Position numbers and translations under genes: made by a program. The notes under the pieces are model-generated. The model searched no databases. It saw only the letters and a list, made by a program, of their open reading frames with translations, and was not told where the DNA came from. A stretch of DNA of 5,650 bases from an uncultured Methylobacillus sp. (GTDB lineage Bacteria > Pseudomonadota > Gammaproteobacteria > Burkholderiales > Methylophilaceae): the NCBI GenBank assembly GCA_946478865.1, contig CAMLDO010000067.1, positions 1-5,650 on the forward strand, written 5' to 3'. Positions 1 to 5,569 of the stretch are shown here, piece after piece; the stretch's first letter is position 1, and every line of letters starts with the position of its first letter.

Positions 1-545
1 AGACCCATGTCGCTGTTGGCCGCCACCAGCGCGGCCTTGCCGCCGCCGAGGATATCCACAGTGGACAGCGGCGCCGGTTGCGCCTCGTGATACAGCTTTT
101 CCGCATCGTCCAGACTGCCGAATACGGCTTCGGTCATACGGTCGTGGATCAGTGGCTTGAGCGCGCGTTTTTCGTCTTCGGTCAGCGGGCTGCCGTCGGC
201 CGTTGCAGCATATACCGCAATGCCGCGCTCCAGACGCTGCATGCCTTCCAGACCGCAATGACGTGCAATGTCCGTCGCACGCGAAGACCACGGCGAAATC
301 GTGCCGGGACGCGGCACCACCAGGAACAGCTCGCCGCTCGGCGTTTCCTCAGCCAGCTTAGGGCCATAGGTCAGAATCTGCTTGAGGGTGTCCTGCTGCG
401 CGGCGGACAACTCGCCCTCTGTCCAGGCAAAGTGCCAGAACTCGGCGTAGAGATGGGTAATACGCGGCGCGGCGCCCTTCAGCGCGGCCAGAATCTTATC
501 GAGACGAAACGGGGAGAGAGCGGCACTACCACGGAGACGGAGCAT
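1..545 (-). CDS. purL: Phosphoribosylformylglycinamidine synthase (FGAM synthase), 5' part only
   Basis: PurL catalyses the ATP- and glutamine-dependent conversion of FGAR to FGAM, the fourth step of de novo purine synthesis, in the cytoplasm. The visible 181 residues match the N-terminal region of the large single-chain proteobacterial enzyme (about 1300 residues). They open MLRLRGSAALSPFRLDKIL, close to the E. coli start. The hallmark RPGTISPWSSRATDIA lies at residues 79-94 and HDRMTEAVF at 134-142. This part is the PurS-like N-terminal domain plus the start of the linker. The synthetase and glutaminase domains lie beyond the left edge. The start is fixed: an in-frame TGA (552-554, minus strand) sits two codons upstream of the ATG at 543-545. 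The ribosome binding site is weak. Identity rests on remembered family sequence; the match is strong. Confidence 0.95.
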   Translation of the reverse strand, partial: MLRLRGSAALSPFRLDKILAALKGAAPRITHLYAEFWHFAWTEGELSAAQQDTLKQILTYGPKLAEETPSGELFLVVPRPGTISPWSSRATDIARHCGLEGMQRLERGIAVYAATADGSPLTEDEKRALKPLIHDRMTEAVFGSLDDAEKLYHEAQPAPLSTVDILGGGKAALVAANSDMG

Positions 546-574
546 TGGGGATCAGGCGGTACGTAAAAGGATGA

Positions 575-583
575 ATTTTAGCA
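575..583 (-). promoter_or_regulatory. Possible extended -10 element for purL
   Basis: On the minus strand this reads TGCTAAAAT, an extended -10 (TGn plus TAAAAT) about 30 nt upstream of the purL ATG, giving a leader of roughly 20 nt. No recognisable -35 hexamer lies at the usual distance and no PurR-like operator was seen, so this is a tentative call. Confidence 0.3.
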
Positions 584-791
584 GAAAGTGGGCGATAAAC
601 CTTAGGCAAAGATACCCTTTAACGAGTATTTGCATGCAGTTAAGCGATATCTCTATGGATGCACAACTTAGCTACCTCTTATAAGCGCGCCAAAAATTAG
701 TCCCACACAAGAAATAGCCGTTTAAGATTAATTTGCGCTAGCATGCTGACGCGGCTTATCACAGGCATTTACCAATCAAATATTTAATCTC

Positions 792-796
792 AGGGG
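792..796 (+). promoter_or_regulatory. Ribosome binding site of the lipoprotein gene
   Basis: AGGGG ends 8 nt before the ATG at 805. It supports the first methionine of MKKM as the start, rather than the methionine at residue 4. Confidence 0.6.
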
Positions 797-804
797 AAAC
801 AAAA

Positions 805-1362
805 ATGAAAAAAATGTCTCTTGCTTTAATTGCTCTTTCCGCACTATCTCTCAGCGCTTGCTCAACATTTACGCCTCAGCGCTACAACATTTCCGCCGAT
901 AACAACGTTGCTTTGAAAGCAATTGGCATTGGCAATATTCATGTGGGAACATTCACAGGCCCAGCTTCGTTTGATAGAACATGCCGTGGCGCAGGTCCGA
1001 TTGCGCCCCCAGACAATATGAGCTTTGAAGGCTATATCCAGAAAGCGCTTGCGGACGAGCTGAAGGTAGCAGGAATGTATGACGACCAATCACCCAAGGT
1101 CACGCTAACTGGAGCGGTGGATACGCTGCATTTCTCTTCGTCGCGCGGTCTGACCGGAGGGGAATGGGATATCAGCCTGCGCATCAATTCCTCCAACGGC
1201 AAGTCTTTATCCGTGGCGGAGCATTATGAATTTGAAAGCGGCTTTATCGCGGATACAGCATGCAAACAGACGGCGGAGGCCTATCTGCCTGCGGTTCAGA
1301 ATCTGATTGGCAAAATGATTAAGGCCCCTGAATTCAAGGGGCTGCTCGTACAAGCTGACTAA
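805..1362 (+). CDS. Uncharacterised outer-membrane-type lipoprotein
   Basis: This is a 185-residue protein with a classic lipoprotein signal: MKK n-region, a hydrophobic stretch at residues 5-17 and lipobox LSAC with the lipidated cysteine at 19. Serine at position +2 predicts sorting to the outer membrane. The mature part is soluble-looking. It holds two further cysteines, C60 (DRTCRGAG) and C153 (DTACKQT), which could form a disulfide in the periplasm. Other visible features are GPIAPPD (64-70), a probable helix YIQKALADEL (77-86), alternating strands LTGAVDTLHFSSS (101-113) and EWDISLRINSSNG (120-132), and PAVQNLIGKMI (162-172) near the end. I recognise no named family or function. The first codons are A/T-rich and overall base use is lower in GC than in glgP, so recent acquisition is possible. 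It is isolated, with purL divergent behind it and a strong hairpin after its stop. Confidence 0.88.
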   Translation: MKKMSLALIALSALSLSACSTFTPQRYNISADNNVALKAIGIGNIHVGTFTGPASFDRTCRGAGPIAPPDNMSFEGYIQKALADELKVAGMYDDQSPKVTLTGAVDTLHFSSSRGLTGGEWDISLRINSSNGKSLSVAEHYEFESGFIADTACKQTAEAYLPAVQNLIGKMIKAPEFKGLLVQAD

Positions 1363-1367
1363 CTCAT

Positions 1368-1399
1368 TCACCGGCCTGCGGAGACACTCAGGCCGGTGA
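1368..1399 (+). terminator. Strong hairpin after the lipoprotein gene (terminator without U-tract)
   Basis: TCACCGGCCTG (1368-1378) is perfectly complementary to CAGGCCGGTGA (1389-1399), giving an 11-bp GC-rich stem with a 10-nt loop that starts 6 nt after the lipoprotein stop codon. Neither strand has a T-run after the stem, so it is not a canonical intrinsic terminator. It may act as a 3'-end stabiliser or an atypical terminator. Confidence 0.6.
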
Positions 1400-1549
1400 G
1401 CTTGGCTATCGCTCTCGAAAATTAGGATTAGCTCTCACTATCCAGCAACTCCATTTGTACTGCTGAGCGAACCTGGGCAATCTTCTCTCACAAGCATCCT
1501 CTGCCTTCAGCTATGATGCCCTTCCTCAGGCATCCCGCCCGATCACTTC

Positions 1550-1555
1550 AAGGAG
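1550..1555 (+). promoter_or_regulatory. Ribosome binding site deciding the start of the Sm-like gene
   Basis: AAGGAG lies 5 nt before the ATG at 1561. It selects this start over the in-frame ATGs at 1513 and 1516, which have no such signal. Confidence 0.75.
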
Positions 1556-1560
1556 CACTC

Positions 1561-1773
1561 ATGTCTGATCTCGCAAGCGCACTAAACAAGGAAATTGCCG
1601 GAGCGGAGGCGACGATACGCCTGACCAACGGCGAATCGTTCCGCATGTCCGGCGACGTGGAGAGCGTCGCCGAGGATTTCATCAAGGTGGGCTTATCCAA
1701 CAACCCCGACAAGAAGGGGCGGATGCTGGTGAACGTCCATCACATCGTCAGTGTGAACTGGTACGTGAAGTAA
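1561..1773 (+). CDS. Small Sm/Hfq-like beta-barrel candidate protein, 70 aa, function unknown
   Basis: This is a 70-residue soluble protein with no signal peptide. A short N-terminal helix (about residues 3-13) precedes alternating beta-type strands: ATIRLTNGESFRMSG (17-31), DFIKVGLS (39-46), GRMLVNVHH (53-61) and IVSVNWYVK (62-70). The order is helix, then L-x-NG, then a glycine turn, then short strands ending in a 'V..HHIVSV'-type strand. It resembles Sm-fold proteins such as Hfq (LxNG near the first strands, YKHAISTV near the end). This is a pattern-level inference, not a demonstrated homology. The protein would be cytoplasmic. Its stop TAA (1771-1773) directly touches the stop of the convergent DUF4197 gene. 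The start is supported by AAGGAG spaced 5 nt. Alternatives are an SH3-like small barrel or an unrelated conserved hypothetical. Confidence 0.82.
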   Translation: MSDLASALNKEIAGAEATIRLTNGESFRMSGDVESVAEDFIKVGLSNNPDKKGRMLVNVHHIVSVNWYVK

Positions 1774-2457
1774 TTACTGGCCGAGGGCGCCGAAGACCTT
1801 CTTGATGAGGCTGGTCGAGGCGCCCAGCGGGTCCTTGCGAATCGCCTTCTCTTCTTCCGCCATCATCAGGTAGAGCCCGTCCAGCGTCTTCTGAGTCACG
1901 TATTGCTCCAGGTTGGCCTGGTCCTTTTTCACCAGTCCGTATTGCGAGCCCATTTCGGCAAATTTGTTGTATTGCTGGGCGAGTTGCACATCCTTGGTGG
2001 CCTCTTTGACGACGGGGAGAAACTTGGCGGTCAGGGAAGATGAGGTCGTCTTCTTGAAGTACTGGGTGGCGGCATCGTCGCCGCCGGTGAGGATATCCTT
2101 GGCGTCCTGCACACTCATCTTCTTCACCGCATCGACCAGCAGTTGCTTGCCTTCCGGCACGGCCATTTCGGCGGCACGGTTCATTCTTGTAACAAGCTCG
2201 TCGGCCTGCTTGCCCATGCCGAACATGCGCATCGCCTTTTCGGCTCTTTTCATCGAATCGGGCAGCGGGATTTTCACCTTGGGGTTCTTGAGGAAGCCGT
2301 CAGTGACACCGAGCTTGCCGACAGCACTGCCGGCGGCCTGCACCAATGCGTCCTTGAGGCCGCCAGTGGCTTCCTTGTTGCTGATATCGGAGAGTTCCAC
2401 TGCCTGCGCGGGGGCGATAAAAAACAGGAAAGCGAGTGCGGAAGCCAAGGTTTTCAT
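1774..2457 (-). CDS. DUF4197 family exported (periplasmic) protein
   Basis: This 227-residue protein begins with a Sec signal peptide: MK start, hydrophobic core LASALAFLFFIAPA, and likely signal peptidase I cleavage after AQA at residue 19. The mature part carries the features I associate with DUF4197: GLKDAL (33-38), VTDGFLKNPKVKIPLP (51-66), MNRAAEMAVP (92-101), DAKDILTGGDDAATQYF (118-134), the YVTQKTLDGLY segment (186-196), EEEKAIRKDP (201-210) and a C-terminal KKVFGALG. It is mostly helical by composition. The family has no established biochemical role; it is widespread in proteobacteria. The start is supported by AAGGAGG (2467-2473, minus strand) 9 nt before the ATG. It lies 32 nt downstream of the glgP stop on the same strand, so the two are probably co-transcribed, though a functional link to glycogen is only a guess. 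No terminator space separates it from the convergent gene at its 3' end. Confidence 0.92.
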   Translation of the reverse strand: MKTLASALAFLFFIAPAQAVELSDISNKEATGGLKDALVQAAGSAVGKLGVTDGFLKNPKVKIPLPDSMKRAEKAMRMFGMGKQADELVTRMNRAAEMAVPEGKQLLVDAVKKMSVQDAKDILTGGDDAATQYFKKTTSSSLTAKFLPVVKEATKDVQLAQQYNKFAEMGSQYGLVKKDQANLEQYVTQKTLDGLYLMMAEEEKAIRKDPLGASTSLIKKVFGALGQ

Positions 2458-2466
2458 GATGTTTTT

Positions 2467-2473
2467 CCTCCTT
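2467..2473 (-). promoter_or_regulatory. Ribosome binding site of the DUF4197 gene
   Basis: AAGGAGG on the minus strand is a near-perfect anti-16S match 9 nt before the ATG. It lies in the 32-nt gap after glgP, which lets the downstream gene be translated independently from a shared transcript. Confidence 0.75.
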
Positions 2474-2489
2474 GTTATTGCATTATGGC

Positions 2490-4973
2490 TTAACGATTTA
2501 CGGACTGCACGCCCCAGACCTTTTGCGCGTATTCGCGAATGGTACGGTCACTGGAGAACTTGCCCACGCGCGCGACGTTGAGGATGGCGCGACGCGCCCA
2601 TTCGTCCTTGTCGCGGTAGAGCGTATTCACAGCCTCCTGCGTCTCGATATAGCTCGCATAATCGGCCAGCAGCAGGTAGTAATCGCCGTTCCAGGTCAGG
2701 CTTTCGTAAATCGGCTTGTAGCGATCCGGCTCTTCAACCGAGAAAAATCCTTCTGCGATCATATCCAGCGCCTGTTTCAGTTCTGTGTTGGCGTTGTAGT
2801 AAGTCCACGGGTTGTAGCCGCGAGCGCGCAGGTCGGCCACCTGCTGCGTGGTGAGGCCGAAGATGAAGATGTTGTCCTCGCCGACCTCTTCGCGGATCTC
2901 GATGTTGGCGCCGTCCAATGTACCAATGGTCAATGCGCCATTGAGCGCCATTTTCATGTTGCCGGTACCGGAGGCTTCGGTGCCTGCCGTGGAAATCTGC
3001 TCGGACAGGTCGCTCGCCGGGAAGATGCGCTCGGCCGAGGAGACATCGTAATTCGGCAGGAACACGACGCGGAGAAAGCCATTGACGGCCGGGTCGCGAT
3101 TGACCATGCCGGCAACGTCCAGAATCAGCCGGATGATGAGCTTGGCCATGCGATAGCCCGGCGCCGCCTTGCCCGCAAAAATCACCGTGCGCGGCGTCAT
3201 GCCTTCAGTTTTGCCAGCACGGATGCGGTTATACAGCGTGACCACGTGCAGCACATTGAGCAGTTGGCGCTTGTATTCATGGATGCGCTTCACCTGTACA
3301 TCGAACAGGGAGTTCGGATCGATCTTCATGCCCAGCCGGTTGTGTACGCGCTCGGCGAGGCGCACCTTGTTGGCCTGCTTCACCTGCATGAAGGCCTTGC
3401 GAAATTCCGCATCCTCGGCAAACGGCGCGAGCTTCTCCAGTTGGGACAAATCCTTGATGAAGCCGGTACCGATCTTGGAGGCAATCAACTCGGTCAGCCC
3501 CGGGTTGCACTGATTGAGCCAGCGGCGCGGCGTTATGCCGTTGGTGACATTAATGATCCTGCCGGGGAAGATGCGGTTGAAATCGGCGAACAGCGTGGTT
3601 TTGAGCAGATCGCTGTGGATTGCGGCCACGCCGTTGACGGTATGGCTGCCGATGACCGCAAGATGCGCCATGCGCACGCGGCGGCCGTGATCCTCATCGA
3701 CAATGGAGACGCGGCGCAGCAACTCGGTGTCGCCTGGAAAGCGGTGATTCACGTCATGCAGGAAGTGATGGTTGATCTGATAGATGATGTCCAGGTGGCG
3801 CGGCAACACGCGCTCGAACATTTCCACCGGCCACGTTTCCAGCGCTTCCGGCATCAGCGTGTGGTTGGTGTAAGCAAAAATACGGGTGGTCAAACCCCAG
3901 GCACGCTCCCATGTGAGACGATAGATATCTACCAGCGCATGCATCATCTCCGCCACGGCAATCGCCGGGTGGGTATCGTTGAGCTGGATCGCTACCTTTT
4001 CCGGCAGCAGATCCCAGTTGTTGCCGCTATGCTCGCGATTGAAGCGGTGCAGGATGTCCTGGACCGAGGCCGACACGAAGAAATACTGCTGGCGCAGGCG
4101 CAACTCGCGCCCCATCATCGAAGTATCGTTCGGATACAGCACCTTGGAGAGGTTCTCGGTGCTGTTCTTCTCTTCCACCGCCCCCACATAGTCGCCCGCG
4201 TTGAAGGAATCGAGGTTGAATTCGCGCGTGGCCTTGGCCGACCAGAGGCGCAGATTGTTAACCGTTTCCGTGTCGTAACCCGGCACCGGCATGTCGTAGG
4301 CCATCGCCATCACGGTTTCGCAGTCGACCCAGTGTTTTTCCACATGGCCGTCGAGACCGGGAAACTCAACCACATGGCCGTAGAACTTGACGGGATACAG
4401 ACGCTCCGGGCGCTGGAACTCCCACGGGTTGCCATACCGCAGCCAGTTGTCCGGATGCTCCACCTGCTGGCCGTTCTCGATGTGCTGGTTGAACATGCCG
4501 TATTCGTAGCGGATGCCATAACCCATGCCGGGCAAATCGAGCGTCGCCATCGAGTCGAGGAAGCACGCCGCCAGACGGCCGAGACCGCCATTGCCGAGCG
4601 CGGCGTCGGTTTCCATCTCGACCACTTTTTCCATCTCGACGCCAAGCTTGTGCAGGCCATCGCGCACCGGCTCATCGATGCCCAGATTCAGCGCTGCATT
4701 GGTCAGCATGCGCCCGATCAGGAATTCCAGAGAAAGGTAGTAAACGCGTTTGGGATCTTTTGCGCTGTAATTCTCGACGGTATTCACCCAGCGCTCGATG
4801 AGGTGGTCGCGTACGGTATGCGAGGTGGTTTCGTACCAGTCGCGTATCGTCGCACCGGAGGTGTGGCGGCCGCTGGTATAGACCAGATGATTGGCGAGCG
4901 ACTGTTCGATGGAGTGTTCGGGAGCGTCGAGGGAATACTGGCGCGGAGATGCGGAGGGGCGTGGTTTGGCCAT
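2490..4973 (-). CDS. glgP: Glycogen/maltodextrin phosphorylase (GT35)
   Basis: This cytoplasmic, pyridoxal-phosphate-dependent enzyme removes terminal alpha-1,4-glucosyl units from glycogen or maltodextrin with phosphate, releasing glucose-1-phosphate. The 827-residue product is full length for the family (about 800-840). Visible landmarks are HTVRDHLIERW (52-62), KRVYYLSLEFLIGR (75-88), GNGGLGRLAACFLDSMATL (127-145), YGIRYEYGMF (152-161), WLRYGNPWE (177-185), AIQLNDTHP (328-336), YTNHTLMPEALE (368-379, with the active-site-region histidine 371), VTNGITPRRW (476-485), VKRIHEYKRQLLN (561-573), GKAAPGY (601-607) and the PLP-attachment motif EASGTGNMKMALN, with the lysine at 674. All catalytic landmarks are present. 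The ATG at 4971-4973 is chosen because AGGA (4980-4983) precedes it by 6 nt and MAKPRP gives a normal length. An upstream in-frame GTG (5022-5024) would add 17 residues encoded inside a repeat element. Substrate preference (glycogen or maltodextrin) cannot be settled from sequence. Confidence 0.97.
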   Translation of the reverse strand: MAKPRPSASPRQYSLDAPEHSIEQSLANHLVYTSGRHTSGATIRDWYETTSHTVRDHLIERWVNTVENYSAKDPKRVYYLSLEFLIGRMLTNAALNLGIDEPVRDGLHKLGVEMEKVVEMETDAALGNGGLGRLAACFLDSMATLDLPGMGYGIRYEYGMFNQHIENGQQVEHPDNWLRYGNPWEFQRPERLYPVKFYGHVVEFPGLDGHVEKHWVDCETVMAMAYDMPVPGYDTETVNNLRLWSAKATREFNLDSFNAGDYVGAVEEKNSTENLSKVLYPNDTSMMGRELRLRQQYFFVSASVQDILHRFNREHSGNNWDLLPEKVAIQLNDTHPAIAVAEMMHALVDIYRLTWERAWGLTTRIFAYTNHTLMPEALETWPVEMFERVLPRHLDIIYQINHHFLHDVNHRFPGDTELLRRVSIVDEDHGRRVRMAHLAVIGSHTVNGVAAIHSDLLKTTLFADFNRIFPGRIINVTNGITPRRWLNQCNPGLTELIASKIGTGFIKDLSQLEKLAPFAEDAEFRKAFMQVKQANKVRLAERVHNRLGMKIDPNSLFDVQVKRIHEYKRQLLNVLHVVTLYNRIRAGKTEGMTPRTVIFAGKAAPGYRMAKLIIRLILDVAGMVNRDPAVNGFLRVVFLPNYDVSSAERIFPASDLSEQISTAGTEASGTGNMKMALNGALTIGTLDGANIEIREEVGEDNIFIFGLTTQQVADLRARGYNPWTYYNANTELKQALDMIAEGFFSVEEPDRYKPIYESLTWNGDYYLLLADYASYIETQEAVNTLYRDKDEWARRAILNVARVGKFSSDRTIREYAQKVWGVQSVNR

Positions 4974-4979
4974 GCTGAA

Positions 4980-4983
4980 TCCT
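4980..4983 (-). promoter_or_regulatory. Ribosome binding site deciding the glgP start
   Basis: On the minus strand AGGA lies 6 nt before the ATG at 4971-4973. It sits immediately next to the end of the inverted-repeat element (4984), so folding of that element could mask or expose it. Confidence 0.5.
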
Positions 4984-5096
4984 AGGGCGTGATCGCACTT
5001 CATTTCACGCCGCGACAGGAGCACCCCATTCGCGACGCTTCGCGTCGGCAGCGCGCGGCTCGCACAACGCGGGCGTGTGAAGTATGAGCACGCCCT
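4984..5096. repeat. 113-bp imperfect inverted-repeat element (REPIN/MITE-like) in the glgP leader
   Basis: The left arm (4984-5014) and the reverse complement of the right arm (5068-5096) both begin AGGGCGTG, share ACTTCA in the middle and end with CACGCC then GCG. By eye 25 of the 29 right-arm positions match, the left arm having a TTT insertion and one C fewer. Each arm is itself a small palindrome: GGCGTG with CACGCC in the left arm, and GGGCGTG (5071-5077) with CACGCCC (5089-5095) in the right. The centre carries a third hairpin, CGACGC (5033-5038) with GCGTCG (5042-5047), whose minus-strand form contains the very stable GCGAAGC turn. Two inverted copies of a short palindromic unit around a spacer is the architecture of REP doublets. 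Copy number elsewhere in the genome is unknown, so the mobile-element reading is an inference. Confidence 0.6.
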
Positions 5097-5102
5097 TACC
5101 GC

Positions 5103-5132
5103 AGTTTAGCAAATCGCTCCGGCGCCTGCTAA
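5103..5132 (-). promoter_or_regulatory. Candidate glgP promoter
   Basis: On the minus strand TTAGCA (5127-5132, 4 of 6 to the -35 consensus) is followed after 18 nt by TAAACT (5103-5108, 4 of 6 to the -10 consensus), preceded by TGC as in extended -10 elements. The predicted transcription start falls near 5096, at the edge of the inverted-repeat element, so that element would form most of the leader. Each hexamer is only a partial match. Confidence 0.3.
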
Positions 5133-5134
5133 GC
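5104..5134 (-). repeat. Hairpin between the 112-aa gene and glgP
   Basis: GTTTAGCA (5104-5111) pairs with TGCTAAGC (5127-5134), giving 8 bp with one G-T wobble and a 15-nt loop. It begins about 31 nt past the stop of the upstream minus-strand gene. There is no T-run after it on the minus strand, so it is not a canonical terminator. It overlaps the candidate glgP promoter. Confidence 0.4.
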
Positions 5135-5165
5135 AAGGCGGTTACCGGGGATTTACTTGACGCAG

Positions 5166-5504
5166 CTAGTGCTTCTGCGTCTGTTGCTGCTTCCAGCTGT
5201 CGCGTGCCACGTCGATATCATCCCCCCACACATCGCCAAAAGTGTTGATGCCGACATCGGGCTCCTGCTCCGGATGCTGGATCGAATAGACGCGATTGAG
5301 CGTCCATATTTCGCTGACCACATCCGCCGGGAAACCCTGGCGATTGGGGCGATTGCTCATGATGAGTTCGTCGAGATAAGGACGCATCTGCGAGGTCCCC
5401 CACAGCTCGACCAACTTGAGAAACACGTGCGGAAACTTTTCTTCCAGGGCTTTCGGATATTTATCCGTATGCTCGCCGAGGTGTTCTTGCATTTTTGGGT
5501 TCAT
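5166..5504 (-). CDS. Conserved-looking small hypothetical protein, 112 aa
   Basis: This is a soluble 112-residue protein with no signal peptide or membrane segment. It is rich in aromatic and acidic residues. The first part looks helical (YPKALEEKFPHVFLKLVELWG, residues 16-36, in two amphipathic pieces), followed by RPYLDELIM (41-49), NRQGFPADVVSEIWTLNRVY (54-73) and a less regular acidic tail, INTFGDVWGDDIDVARD (86-102), ending in a Q/K-rich stretch. I recall similar hypothetical proteins with an 'RQGFP..V..EI..L' core in betaproteobacteria but know no function. The start is firm: AAGGAG (5511-5516, minus strand) lies 6 nt before the ATG, and a consensus-like promoter sits just upstream. It lies 192 nt upstream of the glgP start on the same strand, with hairpins in between, so co-transcription with glgP is uncertain. 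Confidence 0.85.
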   Translation of the reverse strand: MNPKMQEHLGEHTDKYPKALEEKFPHVFLKLVELWGTSQMRPYLDELIMSNRPNRQGFPADVVSEIWTLNRVYSIQHPEQEPDVGINTFGDVWGDDIDVARDSWKQQQTQKH

Positions 5505-5510
5505 TATTCA

Positions 5511-5516
5511 CTCCTT
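5511..5516 (-). promoter_or_regulatory. Ribosome binding site of the 112-aa gene
   Basis: AAGGAG on the minus strand, 6 nt before the ATG at 5502-5504. It excludes the second methionine (residue 5) as the likely start. Confidence 0.7.
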
Positions 5517-5540
5517 GGCCTGTTGCATTCGCAAGTAAAT

Positions 5541-5569
5541 AATCTACCCCTAAAGCCGGAGGCTGCCAA
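5541..5569 (-). promoter_or_regulatory. Sigma-70-type promoter candidate for the 112-aa gene
   Basis: On the minus strand TTGGCA (5564-5569, 5 of 6 to the -35 consensus) and TAGATT (5541-5546, 4 of 6 to the -10 consensus) are separated by the ideal 17 nt. The predicted start is near 5534, leaving a leader of about 30 nt to the ATG. The -35 hexamer lies inside the hairpin that follows the upstream gene. Confidence 0.45.

Larger units (their letters stand above)
546..804. other. AT-rich divergent intergenic region between purL and the lipoprotein gene
   Basis: This 259-nt region separates two divergently transcribed genes and must hold the promoters of both. It is conspicuously more AT-rich than purL or glgP. 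It contains three short perfect palindromes: TGCATGCA (631-638), CTTATAAG (678-685) and AGCATGCT (740-747). None is a recognised operator. No convincing -35/-10 pair was found for the plus-strand lipoprotein gene. No gene was seen inside. Confidence 0.6.
1363..1560 (+). other. Intergenic region upstream of the Sm-like gene
   Basis: This 198-nt stretch holds the hairpin at 1368-1399 and then about 160 nt with no gene. The best promoter-like signal is a lone -10-type TATGAT at 1512-1517 (5 of 6 consensus bases) without a matching -35. It overlaps the start of a short inverted repeat, GATGCC (1515-1520) with GGCATC (1529-1534), which could form a 6-bp hairpin in the leader. No known riboswitch was recognised. 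Confidence 0.4.

Noticed and set aside
78..566. Plus-strand open frame of 162 codons
   Set aside because: It is the antisense shadow of purL, whose minus-strand product matches a known family over its full visible length.
631..747. Palindromes TGCATGCA, CTTATAAG and AGCATGCT as operators
   Set aside because: Eight-bp palindromes are expected by chance in an AT-rich region, they share no common longer motif and they match no regulator site I know.
1324..1345. GCCCCT...AGGGGC stem near the end of the lipoprotein gene
   Set aside because: It is a short stem within coding sequence with no T-run. The perfect hairpin after the stop codon is the better 3'-end signal.
1785..1825. GGGCGCC...GGCGCCC inverted repeat as a bidirectional terminator for the convergent pair
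   Set aside because: The 7-bp arms are separated by 27 nt inside the DUF4197 coding sequence, with no T-run. This is easily explained by GC-rich codons.
1913..2581. Plus-strand open frames (222 and 116 codons) opposite the DUF4197 gene and the end of glgP
   Set aside because: They overlap two well-supported minus-strand genes, have biased composition and lack ribosome binding sites.
2472..4985. Plus-strand open frame of 837 codons opposite glgP
   Set aside because: It is the antisense of a full-length, unmistakable phosphorylase gene. Its translation is rich in His, Val, Arg and Ala with no recognisable domain, and the openness follows from glgP codon choice. Its only start context lies in the reverse of the DUF4197 ribosome binding site.
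4984..5110. Integron attC site
   Set aside because: The inverted repeats suggested it, but the R'-type GTTRRRY and R''-type RYYYAAC ends are absent (GTTTAGC and GTTACCG do not fit) and there is no integrase or cassette array.
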